This document shows positions 40,740 through 49,248 of a DNA stretch of 49,264 nt, in pieces. The stretch comes from SXOA01 sp051004015. Lineage in GTDB: Bacteria; Planctomycetota; Planctomycetia; Pirellulales; Pirellulaceae. The stretch lies in contig JBPCKT010000019.1 in assembly GCA_051004015.1 (NCBI GenBank), forward strand, positions 1-49,264, given 5' to 3'. The position numbers and the translations under genes were made by a program. Each line of letters opens with the position of its first letter. Position 1 is the first letter of the stretch. The notes under the pieces are model-generated. The model was given only the letters and a program-made list of their open reading frames with translations, had not been told where the DNA came from and did not search any database.

Positions 40740-40964
40740 GTGGCCGACAAGTTTGATCCCTACCGCGAAGCGCTCGTTATGGAAACCGACACGGTCTGGC
40801 CGGCAGAGTACGCCGACCTGCCGCTGGGGGAAAAGTCCCGCATCGAAACCGAGCTGCACGCCCATCCTGACCAGGTCGGCGACATCACTTACATCCGCTC
40901 GCACACGGGCTTCTGCCGCACGATCACGGTGACGCCGGCGGACGTGCAGCGACTGTCGACGTAA
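40740..40964 (+). CDS. small conserved-looking protein, unknown function
   Basis: 74 residues from GTG 40740, with CAGGAGC about 10 nt upstream. The sequence MADKFDPYREALVMETDTVW, then SRIETELHAHPDQVGD and HTGFCRTITVTPADV, is soluble, charged and without a signal peptide. It looks like a cytoplasmic protein of a type found in planctomycetes, but I cannot name a family. It precedes aroB by 23 nt in the same direction, so they are probably cotranscribed. Confidence 0.7.
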   Translation: MADKFDPYREALVMETDTVWPAEYADLPLGEKSRIETELHAHPDQVGDITYIRSHTGFCRTITVTPADVQRLST

Positions 40965-40987
40965 TGAATAACTAACGTGAGCCTTCC

Positions 40988-42085
40988 TTGTCCGCGCCCG
41001 TCACAATCCGCGTCGAGCTGAGCGAGCGGAGCTACGACATCCGCATCGCCTGGGGCATTCTCGACCAGGCAGGGTCCTTTGTTGCCGAGCGGCTGAAGGG
41101 AAGGCAAGCGGTTGTCATCACGGACGGAAACGTGCGGCAGCCTCATGGCGACAAGGTTGCCGCTTCGCTGGCGGCCAGCGGCATTCGCACCGAGACTCTT
41201 GTTGTCCCGGCGGGAGAAGTGACCAAGAGCGCGGAGCAAGCGGCAGCCCTTTGGAACCGCCTACTGGAACTGGGCGCCGATCGGAAGACGTTCGTCGTTG
41301 CCGTGGGGGGTGGAGTTGTCGGCGACCTGGCCGGCTTTGTTGCGGCGACCTACGCCCGCGGAATTCCCTTCGTGCAAGTGCCGACTAGTCTGATGGCTCA
41401 AGTCGATAGCAGCGTCGGCGGAAAGGTCGGCATCAATCTTCCGCTGGCCAAGAACCTCGTCGGTGCATTCTGGCAGCCGGCGGGAGTGCTCATCGATTTG
41501 GCCGTGCTCGACACGCTTCCCGCGCGCGAGTACCGCAGCGGCCTGGCGGAAGTGGTCAAGTACGGCGTCATCCTCGATGAGGAGTTCTTCAAATATTTGG
41601 AAACGCACGTCGCCGAAATCATTGCTCGCGACACTGCTACGCTCCTGCACCTTGTCCGCCGCTCGTGCGAGCTGAAGGCCCAGGTCGTTGCCACTGATGA
41701 GCATGAAGAGACCGGCTTGCGGGCGGTGCTCAATTACGGCCACACCTTTTGCCACGCAATTGAAACAGTGTCCGGCTACGGAACCTATTTGCATGGCGAA
41801 GCGGTGGCGATTGGCATGGTTCGCGCCTCACGTTTGGCGGAGCTCGTCGGCCGCATCCATGCTGATCTGACGGCTCGCCAAATGAAGCTGCTCTCTTCGC
41901 TCGGGTTGCCGACATCAGTCAGTGGACTCGACGTCGACGCCCTCATGACGGCCATGCAGCGGGACAAAAAGGCCGAGCAGGGCAAGTTGAAGTTCGTCCT
42001 TCCCTCGCGACTGGGAAGCGTGGAACTGATCGAAGGAGTCAAAGTAGAGTTGGTCCGCCAGGCGTGGGAATTCAGCGGACATTAG
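40988..42085 (+). CDS. aroB: 3-dehydroquinate synthase
   Basis: 365 residues from a TTG at 40988. It converts DAHP to 3-dehydroquinate, the second step of the shikimate pathway, with NAD+ and a divalent metal. Signatures: AVGGGVVGDLAGFVAATYAR, VPTSLMAQVDSSVGGKVGIN, KNLVGAFWQP, YGHTFCHAIE (metal-binding His) and LHGEAVAIGM. Length is normal. Start choice is weakly supported: no clear ribosome binding site precedes the TTG. Confidence 0.95.
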   Translation: MSAPVTIRVELSERSYDIRIAWGILDQAGSFVAERLKGRQAVVITDGNVRQPHGDKVAASLAASGIRTETLVVPAGEVTKSAEQAAALWNRLLELGADRKTFVVAVGGGVVGDLAGFVAATYARGIPFVQVPTSLMAQVDSSVGGKVGINLPLAKNLVGAFWQPAGVLIDLAVLDTLPAREYRSGLAEVVKYGVILDEEFFKYLETHVAEIIARDTATLLHLVRRSCELKAQVVATDEHEETGLRAVLNYGHTFCHAIETVSGYGTYLHGEAVAIGMVRASRLAELVGRIHADLTARQMKLLSSLGLPTSVSGLDVDALMTAMQRDKKAEQGKLKFVLPSRLGSVELIEGVKVELVRQAWEFSGH

Positions 42086-42096
42086 GCCAATCTCTT

Positions 42097-43239
42097 ATGT
42101 CCCCAGACCCCTCTCCTGCCGACCCCTCTCCGGGTGACGACGAAACTCTCGCCGCGGAGCTGCGGCTGTGCATGGTGAGCGGGGTGGGACCGCGGATTCG
42201 CAAGGCCCTGCTGGAGCGATTTGGCAGCGCGGCGGGCGTCTTCAGGGCCGCGCCGAGCGAGCTTCGCGAGGTGGATGGCGTTGGGCCGAAACTCGTGCGG
42301 GAAATCACCGCGGCCGAGCGGGAAATTGACGTCGAGAAGGAAATTGCCTTTTGCCGCGAGAAACAGATTACCCTTCTGCTGGAAACGGCTGGGGGTTATC
42401 CCCGCCCGCTCAAGGACATTCATGACCCGCCGGGCGTCCTCTTCGTGCGGGGCGAAATCCAACCCATCGATGCCCTCGCCGTCGCCATCGTTGGCACGCG
42501 TCATGCCACGGCTTACGGCCTGGCGCAGGCCGAACGACTGGCATCAGGGCTCTCGCACGCCGGCTACACCATCATTAGTGGACTCGCGCGAGGTATTGAT
42601 GCCGCAGCCCATAGCGCGGCGATAAAGGCGGGGGGCAGGACTATCGCCGTGCTCGGCGGCGGAGTGCTGGATATTTATCCTCCGGAACATGAAAAACTCG
42701 CCCAGCAGGTAATGGAGCATGGCGCGATTCTCAGCGAGAGCCATCCCCTTTCGCCGCCGCTCGCTGGGTCGTTTCCACAGCGCAACCGCATCATCAGCGG
42801 GATGAGCCTGGGGGTCATCGTCGTCGAAGCGTCCGACCGCTCCGGCGCACTCATCACCGCCCGCCTGGCGATGGAACAGGGTCGCGAGGTCTTCGCCGTC
42901 CCCGGCCGCGTCGACAGCCGCAACTCCCGCGGCTGCCATAAGCTCATCCGCGATGGAGCCAAGCTCACCGAGACAGTTGACGACGTGCTCGAAGAGTTCG
43001 GCCCGCTCGTCGCCGCCGCCCCGCGCGAGGATGGCCGCGAAATCCGGCACCCCGTGGAGTTGCAGCTCAACGAACCGGAAACCGCTGTCCTCACTGCCAT
43101 CGGCAGCGACCCCACCAGCATCGATGAAGTCATCGCCGCGACACACCTGGCCGTCCCGCAAGTCCTCTCCACCATCAGCGTTCTGGAAATGAAGCGCCTC
43201 ATCCGCCGCGTCAGCGGAAACAAGGTCATCCGGCTGTAA
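42097..43239 (+). CDS. dprA: DNA processing protein DprA
   Basis: 380 residues from ATG 42097; an in-frame TTG at 42064 would overlap aroB. It loads RecA onto incoming single-stranded DNA in natural transformation. An N-terminal helix-hairpin-helix region (VSGVGPRIRKALLERFG, VDGVGPKLVREI) precedes the Rossmann-like core: VAIVGTRHATAYG, IISGLARGIDAAAHSAAI, VLGGGVLDIYPPEH, FPQRNRIISGMS, SGALITARLAMEQGREVFAV and SRGCHKLIRDGA. A C-terminal winged helix ends it (SIDEVIAATHLAVPQVLSTI). It follows aroB by 11 nt. Confidence 0.95.
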   Translation: MSPDPSPADPSPGDDETLAAELRLCMVSGVGPRIRKALLERFGSAAGVFRAAPSELREVDGVGPKLVREITAAEREIDVEKEIAFCREKQITLLLETAGGYPRPLKDIHDPPGVLFVRGEIQPIDALAVAIVGTRHATAYGLAQAERLASGLSHAGYTIISGLARGIDAAAHSAAIKAGGRTIAVLGGGVLDIYPPEHEKLAQQVMEHGAILSESHPLSPPLAGSFPQRNRIISGMSLGVIVVEASDRSGALITARLAMEQGREVFAVPGRVDSRNSRGCHKLIRDGAKLTETVDDVLEEFGPLVAAAPREDGREIRHPVELQLNEPETAVLTAIGSDPTSIDEVIAATHLAVPQVLSTISVLEMKRLIRRVSGNKVIRL

Positions 43240-43254
43240 GGGCAAATGCGCATT

Positions 43255-43374
43255 GAACAGAAGGGAACAAAGGAAACGAAGATAGAAAGAGGCAAAGCAG
43301 ATTGGCCACAGAAAGTATCGTGTCATCATGCGCATCTCTTCTTTCCCCTTCGTTTTCTTCGTTCCCTTCTGTTC
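43255..43374. repeat. inverted repeat GAACAGAAGGGAAC
   Basis: A 27-nt left arm (43255-43281) and right arm (43348-43374) match at 25 of 27 positions. It sits 15 nt after the dprA stop and fills half of the gap before the DEAD-box gene. It could terminate dprA transcription or be a mobile palindromic repeat. Confidence 0.75.
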
Positions 43375-43478
43375 AAACTCTGCCTGGCTGCCTTGTTGAC
43401 GAAACTCCTTTCCCCCGCTACACTTATCAAAAATCATTCACGACTCGCCCCGCCCTTTTCCCGGAGCTTTGAATCCCG

Positions 43479-44846
43479 TTGACAGCGCGAACTCCCGCCA
43501 GTAATCCCGTCCCCGCCGCTCCCGCCACAGCAGGCAACGGCATCCCTGCCGTTGAAGCTCCTCCTAAGAAGTCTTTCCGAGAGCTCGGGTGCTCCGATGT
43601 CATGCTTGCCTCGCTGGAGAAGGCCGGCTACGAATATCCCACGCCCGTACAGGAGGGGCTGATCCCCCGGGCCCTCGCGGGTGTGGATGTCGTCGGACAG
43701 GCCCGCACCGGCACCGGCAAGACGGCGTCGTTCGTCATCCCCATCTTGGAGAAGCTGCAGCTCGGCAAGGACATCCACTCCCCGCAGGCCATCATTATGG
43801 TCCCCACGCGGGAGCTGGCCGTGCAAGTGCATGACGAGGCGGAGAAGCTGGCCTTCGGCCGCCGCGTCCATTGTGCCGCGGTCTATGGCGGCAAGCCGAT
43901 TCGGGCCCAGATTGAAAAGCTCCGCAGGGGGTGCCAGATTGTCATCGGCACACCGGGCCGCGTCCTCGACCATCTCTCCCGCCGCACCATCGACCTGACG
44001 CAGCTCAAATTTGTCGTGCTGGACGAAGCGGACCGCATGCTCGACATCGGCTTTCGGCCGGACATCGAACGCATCCTCCGCCAGTGCCCCAAGGAGCGGC
44101 AGACGATGCTGCTCTCGGCCACGGTCCCGCCGCCGATTGCCAAGCTGGCCCAAAAGTACATGAAGGACCCGGAGACGCTCAACTTCTCCATCGGCGACGT
44201 GGCGGTGGAGACCATCGACCAATACTACTTCACCGTCGATGCCCACAAAAAGTTCGAGCTGCTCTTGCGGCTCCTGTTCCGCGAGAAGCCGAAACAGGCC
44301 ATCATTTTTTGCCGGACCAAGCGGGGGGTGGACAAGATCCACCATCGGCTGAGCAAGAAGACCCGGGCGGCGGACTGCATCCACGGCGACCTGCAGCAAT
44401 CGGCCCGCGACCGCGTGATGGCCGGCTTTCGCGCGGGGCGCGTGCGGTTCCTGGTCGCCACCGACGTCGTCGGCCGCGGCATCGACGTCTCCACCATCTC
44501 GCACATCATCAACTACGACATTCCCGAATTCTGCGACGACTACGTCCACCGCGTCGGCCGCACCGGCCGCATGGGCCGCGAAGGGGTGGCCTACACCTTC
44601 GTCTGCCCCGACGAAGGGCACGAGCTGACCCGCATCGAAGAGCGGATCAACCGCCTGCTCAAACGCGACGAGTTCCGCGACTTCGAAGCCGTCGACCCCC
44701 GCGCCCAACTCCGCGGCCCCGCCAACCCCGACGGCTCCAGCGACCCGGTCCCCGAACTGGTCCTCGACCCCAACAAGCCGGTGCCCCCTGCGCCGCCCAC
44801 GTCGCTGATGAAGCGGCCGCCGAAGAAGTACAAACGGGGTCTCTAG
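43479..44846 (+). CDS. DEAD-box RNA helicase
   Basis: 455 residues from TTG 43479. It unwinds RNA with ATP. The Q motif region (SFRELGCSDVMLASLEKAGY then YPTPVQEGLIP), motif I ARTGTGKT, Ia PTRELAVQ, Ib GTPGRVLDHL, II DEAD (VLDEADRMLDIGF), III SAT (LLSATVP), IV IIFCRTKRGVD and VI HRVGRTGRMGREG are all present. The C-terminal tail is Pro-rich and ends PPKKYKRGL. Subfamily (RhlE or DeaD-like) cannot be decided by eye. The first ~35 residues are Ala/Pro-rich and disordered. Confidence 0.94.
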   Translation: MTARTPASNPVPAAPATAGNGIPAVEAPPKKSFRELGCSDVMLASLEKAGYEYPTPVQEGLIPRALAGVDVVGQARTGTGKTASFVIPILEKLQLGKDIHSPQAIIMVPTRELAVQVHDEAEKLAFGRRVHCAAVYGGKPIRAQIEKLRRGCQIVIGTPGRVLDHLSRRTIDLTQLKFVVLDEADRMLDIGFRPDIERILRQCPKERQTMLLSATVPPPIAKLAQKYMKDPETLNFSIGDVAVETIDQYYFTVDAHKKFELLLRLLFREKPKQAIIFCRTKRGVDKIHHRLSKKTRAADCIHGDLQQSARDRVMAGFRAGRVRFLVATDVVGRGIDVSTISHIINYDIPEFCDDYVHRVGRTGRMGREGVAYTFVCPDEGHELTRIEERINRLLKRDEFRDFEAVDPRAQLRGPANPDGSSDPVPELVLDPNKPVPPAPPTSLMKRPPKKYKRGL

Positions 44847-44869
44847 GGTTCTCCCCCCGCGCTGGAGTC

Positions 44870-44883
44870 CCGCCTTCAGGCGG
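44870..44883. repeat. short palindrome after the helicase gene
   Basis: CCGCCTTCAGGCGG lies 24 nt after the helicase stop. It has no U-run. The rest of 44847-45641 (795 nt) holds no convincing gene, only the repeats listed next. Confidence 0.45.
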
Positions 44884-45049
44884 CCTTCGCTTGCTTTCCG
44901 CTGCATATTATTCACCTTTTCGAGCTAGTTTTTCGCGGACTTACGGCGATTCATCGGGGCGGAACTGCTTATGCATACACATGTTCCAGCATGAGCCGTC
45001 GACGTAAGTGTTATTCACACCCCTCGATCTTTATTCATGCCGCCAGGGG

Positions 45050-45128
45050 AATGACGAAATTCGAATTCCGAATGTCGAATTGATGAGCGGCTATTCCATT
45101 CGTCATTCGCCATTCGAATTTCGCCATT
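45050..45128. repeat. inverted repeat of the AATGACGAAATTCGAAT family, copy 2
   Basis: AATGACGAAATTCGAAT (45050-45066) pairs with ATTCGAATTTCGCCATT (45112-45128) at 16 of 17 positions. It is the same family as 15333-15432. Short flanking direct repeats (ATTCACACCCC) occur near 45014 and 45153. Confidence 0.75.
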
Positions 45129-45257
45129 TCGCACCTCGCCTCTCTCTGTTGAATTCACACCCCCCCGTTTCACCACCCCCCTCGGGATGAAAACAGGGGT
45201 CTGTGTTGAATCCAGCCTCCTCTCTTTCAACACCCCTACGACGAACCCCCCTCTAAA

Positions 45258-45332
45258 GTAGGATGGGACTCCCGTCCCGTCCGTCCTCGCGTTCTCCCTA
45301 TCAATTCGGACGGGACGGGAGTCCCATCCTAC
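45258..45332. repeat. perfect 26-bp inverted repeat
   Basis: The left arm (45258-45283) begins GTAGGATGGGACTCCCGTCC; the right arm (45307-45332) is its exact reverse complement. The spacer is 23 nt. A half unit of the same family lies at 40058-40080. Confidence 0.85.
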
Positions 45333-45450
45333 GGCAATGTGTACACCTAGCCACACGTGTACTTAAGTGTACAAACCTGGGTTGGCACATTCAAGCCCCC
45401 GGGGTCCAGAATTCCGGAAATTCTTTTTCGCAGCTTTTTTGGTCCCTACC

Positions 45451-45590
45451 AGCCTGACGCGCTAGGCGAAGGACAGCCCGGCTGATGAGTCGTGGCGATT
45501 GACTCGTAAATCCCCGTGCTCGCTCTTGGAACCAAGGCCAATCATGCCATTGATCTGCGGGGACTGTGTCCTTCGCCTGCGCGTCAGGCT
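45451..45590. repeat. inverted repeat AGCCTGACGCG...GGCGAAGGACA
   Basis: AGCCTGACGCGCTAGGCGAA with GGACA (45451-45475) mirrors TGTCCTTCGCCTGCGCGTCA with GGCT (45567-45590), with one gap. About 91 nt lie between the arms. It is close to the 3' end of the BamB-like gene. Confidence 0.75.
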
Positions 45591-45641
45591 AGTGCCACAC
45601 CTGCCGCGCCACCCTTCCCGAACTCGATCGCGCTTGGCCGG

Positions 45642-47756
45642 TCAGGGCTTCTTGGTTTCAATCGCAAAGAGGCGTTCCCTGGTAGTGATATAGAGCACTC
45701 CATTGGCCGCTACGGGATTGCAGCAAATGGAGCTCCGCATGGTGATTTCCACGATAGGGTTGACGGTTTGATAGAAGTCCTTCTCGTTGGGAGCGGGCCG
45801 GGCAAGTATTCCCGCTTTGGCGGGATCGGCGGATAGATGAAAAATGGCCACGTCGCCATCCTCGTCGCACGAGAATAGCCGGCCGTCGGCGATGAGCGGG
45901 GTGGACCAGCTCCCGGCTAACTGGTCGCTCACCCAGTGCCGCTTCCCAGTTTTGGCATCCAGGCAATGCAACAAGCCGGAATAGTCCCGGCAAAACAGCA
46001 GGTCGTTATGGATCACCACGCTGCTGATGCCACGGTGCATTTCCTCCATGAAATCATCAATCTTGCCGTTGCCGTTCCAGTCGAATTTGTCGTATTTCCA
46101 AACCATCGCGGAGTCGGCATTATCAAGGATGCGATAGCCAGGGCTGCGAGCCGCGACATAAACGTGATCGCGCTCGCCTTGCTCATTGACGCGCCACCGC
46201 TTCCGAAAGTGCAGCGTTTCCAGGGATTTTCCCGAGCCAGCCGTCAATTCCCATTCCGCTCCAGCGGTGAGCACCTTCACGGCAATCGCCGCGGGGGGCA
46301 AAGGTCCGACCGCATAACCGATTTGATTGCGGAGATTGTCATCGACCCGACCTTTGTCGAGCGCTTGATCGAAACCCGTGCCCCACAGGCTGGCCTCCTT
46401 CCAGGTCGGGAAGTTGTTGACACGGCGATGAGGCAGCACGTTGCCGCGAACGTCAACCACTTTGTGGGGGCTGACATCGCGGCCATCAAGGGCCTTGGTC
46501 GCGTCGATGCACCAGATGCAGCCAGGACCTTCTCCATGTTCGGGGTCCTGGCCTGTGGTGACGAACACCTTGTTATCGAACAGCACCGGCGGCGCAATCG
46601 GTTCATTCCGCGTCCCGCGGCCACCGAACTCCAGCACGGCATCTTTCGCGTTGGTGTCGAACTTCCAGAGCAAGCGGGGACGGCAATTGTCCCACTGTTC
46701 GGCGTGGAAGCTGTAGACCCAGCCGTCGCCGCCGCAGAAAATAACTTGGGGCACGCCTCCCAGCAGGCCCACCGCCGGCGCTGACCACTGACCGTGATGA
46801 ATGTTGGCCCCGGGCAAATTGCTCGTCCAGAGCACCTTGCCGGTGTGCTTATCCATCGCGAAGAAGCTCGGCGCTTCGGGTGCAACCACTGCAGTGTGGC
46901 TGTCGTCAACACCGTTCCCGGTGCAGACAAAAAGCGTATCCTTCCAACTCGTGATGCAGCAGGTCGCCAGGTTATGCTGCTGCGAGCCGAGCTGTTTCAT
47001 CATGTCGAACCGCCAGACGACATCGGCCTCGCGCTTGTCGGCGGGAAGCACCTTTTTGAAGCCCCGCAAACGCGGTCCTTGGCAAGTCACGCGAAACTCC
47101 CGCGGCAGATCCGCAATCTTGGCCTGAAACGACCAGCGCTCCCCTGGTTTGTCCACGCGCAAGTCGATCTTTTCCGGCAGTAGCTCGTCCGCCTTTGCGA
47201 TCAGGTCACGAAGATTGGCTGGCAACTCACTTCGATCGAGAGCGGCGATCGTTTCCTGGAAGAGTTTTCGCGATTCAACCTGGTGGTCATGCCGATAATC
47301 GAACAGCGCCGCTTCCTCGGCAAGGGCCGGGCCGTCATCTTCCTCGTCGTAGAAGCCTTGAGTATCGAGGCAGACCACCTCGCCCCGGTTACTGACCAGC
47401 CACGCCCGGTCTTTCTCGACCAGAGGCGAGCTGGCGATCCCCATTATCGGCCAATCATTCACTCGCCCAGTTGGGAGCTTCTCCGCGGAAAATTGCCACA
47501 GGAACTCACCGTCCTGCTCGCGGAAGCAGAGCACGCAGCCGAGATCGATGTCGTCGGGATACCGCTTGAGATAGCCGCGGCTGTTATTCGTGCCGACGAA
47601 TACCCGCCCATCGGCAATCACCGGCGTGCCATAGGTCTGGCTTCCCAAGTCCGCAATCCATTTGATGTTTCGCGCCGTCTTGGAATTCCACTTCCCCATT
47701 TTGCGCTCGAACTTTCCGGGCGCCCAATCGGCCGCCAGGCCCCGCTCTGCCGACAC
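45642..47756 (-). CDS. BamB-like PQQ-type beta-propeller protein, 5' end cut off by an IS
   Basis: 704 residues from GTG 47756. Propeller blades are evident: KWIADLGSQTYGTPVIADGR, VFVGTNNSRGYLKRYPDDID, GEVVCLDTQGF, HTGKVLWTSNLPGANIHHGQ, LLHCLDAKTGKRHWVSD. The frame stays open upstream as GGSASRNNVSAERGL, the conserved segment that in full-length relatives follows a signal peptide and a WPMFGG-type motif. Here that upstream part is replaced by the end of an IS element at 47781. The product therefore lacks its export signal and is probably inactive or mislocalised. The missing 5' end should lie beyond the right edge of the window. Confidence 0.85.
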   Translation of the reverse strand: MSAERGLAADWAPGKFERKMGKWNSKTARNIKWIADLGSQTYGTPVIADGRVFVGTNNSRGYLKRYPDDIDLGCVLCFREQDGEFLWQFSAEKLPTGRVNDWPIMGIASSPLVEKDRAWLVSNRGEVVCLDTQGFYDEEDDGPALAEEAALFDYRHDHQVESRKLFQETIAALDRSELPANLRDLIAKADELLPEKIDLRVDKPGERWSFQAKIADLPREFRVTCQGPRLRGFKKVLPADKREADVVWRFDMMKQLGSQQHNLATCCITSWKDTLFVCTGNGVDDSHTAVVAPEAPSFFAMDKHTGKVLWTSNLPGANIHHGQWSAPAVGLLGGVPQVIFCGGDGWVYSFHAEQWDNCRPRLLWKFDTNAKDAVLEFGGRGTRNEPIAPPVLFDNKVFVTTGQDPEHGEGPGCIWCIDATKALDGRDVSPHKVVDVRGNVLPHRRVNNFPTWKEASLWGTGFDQALDKGRVDDNLRNQIGYAVGPLPPAAIAVKVLTAGAEWELTAGSGKSLETLHFRKRWRVNEQGERDHVYVAARSPGYRILDNADSAMVWKYDKFDWNGNGKIDDFMEEMHRGISSVVIHNDLLFCRDYSGLLHCLDAKTGKRHWVSDQLAGSWSTPLIADGRLFSCDEDGDVAIFHLSADPAKAGILARPAPNEKDFYQTVNPIVEITMRSSICCNPVAANGVLYITTRERLFAIETKKP

Positions 47757-47780
47757 GTTGTTGCGGCTGGCTGATCCACC

Positions 47781-47799
47781 TACCCCTGTGAAGCTATCA
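47781..47799. repeat. left terminal inverted repeat of the IS
   Basis: TACCCCTGTGAAGCTATCA, exact inverse of the last 19 bases of the window. Confidence 0.92.
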
Positions 47800-47880
47800 C
47801 GGGGCAGCTTGTTTTAGGTGATTCGTCCATACTATTCCTTGAGGGTTGGCTTCGCTAAAGCATTTTCTCAGGAGACGGTT

Positions 47881-49248
47881 ATGGCATCGGAGGCGTTGTT
47901 TCAGCGATTTATGGCGAGAGCCCCGGTCGCGGTGATGGTCCGCTCGACGCTCGAGTTTGTGTTCGCGCCTAAGCAGGTCGACGACATTTTTGCCAAGGTA
48001 GCAGAACGTCAACGAGCTAGCGAACTGTTGTTTTCGTCGGTGGTGGACTTGTTGGCCATGGTGGTGTTGCGGCAGCGGAAGTCGATCGGCGAGGCGTATC
48101 TGCGGGTTAAAGACGAGTGGGAAATCTCCGTCCGCTCGGTCTACAACAAGCTCAACGGAACGGAGCCGCAGGTCTGCCGGGCGCTGGTCAAGGAGACGGC
48201 CGCGCCGCTGGTCCAAGTGGCAACTGCCTTGGGCGTGAAGCGTCCACCGCAACTGGCTGGCTTTCGCACGCGGATTCTCGACGGCAATCATCTGACTTCG
48301 ACCGAGCATCGTCTGGAAGTGTTGCGGGGCACCAAAGCCGGCCCGCTGCCAGGCCAGGCGCTCGTCGTGCTCGATCCTGATCGAATGCTGATCTTGGATG
48401 TGTTTCCCAACGAGGACGGCCACGCCCAGGAACGCCGCCTGCTGCCTGAGGTGATCGCCAGCGTGCGGGACCGCGACCTGTGGATTGCCGACCGGAATTT
48501 CTGCACCACCAACTTCCTGTTCGGCCTCGATCGCGCCGGCGGGTTTTTCGTGATCCGGCAGCACGCCTCGACGCTGTCGTGGGAAAAAGAGACTAAGCCA
48601 AAAAAGATCGGACTGTGCGAAACCGGCACAATTTACGAGCAAAAACTGTGTTTGATTCGTGGCGACGAGACGCTGTGGGTCCGCCGCATCACGATCAAGC
48701 TGCACCAGCCGACGCGGGCCGGTGAGAAAGAAATCCACCTTCTCACCAACCTCAAAATCAAACACGCCAACGCCTACAAAGTGGCGGAACTGTATCTCCA
48801 GCGCTGGACCATCGAAACCGCCTTTCAGGAAATCGAGCAGGCCTTGCGGAGCGAGATTAACACGCTGGGCTATCCCGGCGCGGCACTGCTCGGCTTCAGC
48901 ATCGCGTGCATTACGTACAACGCCATGAGCATCGCCAAGTGGGCCATCGAGGCCGAGCACCCCGAGCAGATCGAGCGCGACAAAATCTCGGGCTATTACC
49001 TGGCCGCGGCCGTTTCGGAAGATTACGGCGGCATGATGATCGCCCTGCCCGAGAAAGAATGGACGCGGCGCTTCGGCAAAATATCTGCCGAGGAACTTGC
49101 CATCCATCTGCGTGCCTGCGCCAAACATGTGCAACCCGACTCCTACCGCAAAAACGTCCGCGGACCAAAGAAACCCAGACCCAAACGAACCAGCGGAAAA
49201 ACCGACCACCACGTCTCCACCGCCCGCCTCCTCGCCGCTCAAATCTGA
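47881..49248 (+). CDS. IS4-family DDE transposase
   Basis: 455 residues from ATG 47881, with AGGAGA 6 nt upstream; an in-frame GTG at 47818 is less likely. The catalytic triad is visible: D134 (RILDGNHL), D204 (WIADRNFC) and E312 in YLQRWTIETAFQEIEQAL, the YREK-like signature of the IS4 superfamily with the usual beta-strand insertion between the second Asp and the Glu. Full length, no internal stop, so the element may be active. Its C-terminus is basic (KKPRPKRTSGK). Confidence 0.93.
   Translation: MASEALFQRFMARAPVAVMVRSTLEFVFAPKQVDDIFAKVAERQRASELLFSSVVDLLAMVVLRQRKSIGEAYLRVKDEWEISVRSVYNKLNGTEPQVCRALVKETAAPLVQVATALGVKRPPQLAGFRTRILDGNHLTSTEHRLEVLRGTKAGPLPGQALVVLDPDRMLILDVFPNEDGHAQERRLLPEVIASVRDRDLWIADRNFCTTNFLFGLDRAGGFFVIRQHASTLSWEKETKPKKIGLCETGTIYEQKLCLIRGDETLWVRRITIKLHQPTRAGEKEIHLLTNLKIKHANAYKVAELYLQRWTIETAFQEIEQALRSEINTLGYPGAALLGFSIACITYNAMSIAKWAIEAEHPEQIERDKISGYYLAAAVSEDYGGMMIALPEKEWTRRFGKISAEELAIHLRACAKHVQPDSYRKNVRGPKKPRPKRTSGKTDHHVSTARLLAAQI

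Noticed and set aside
43434..44915. Long minus-strand frame opposite the DEAD-box helicase
   Set aside because: Shadow of the helicase gene, which has every family motif on the plus strand.
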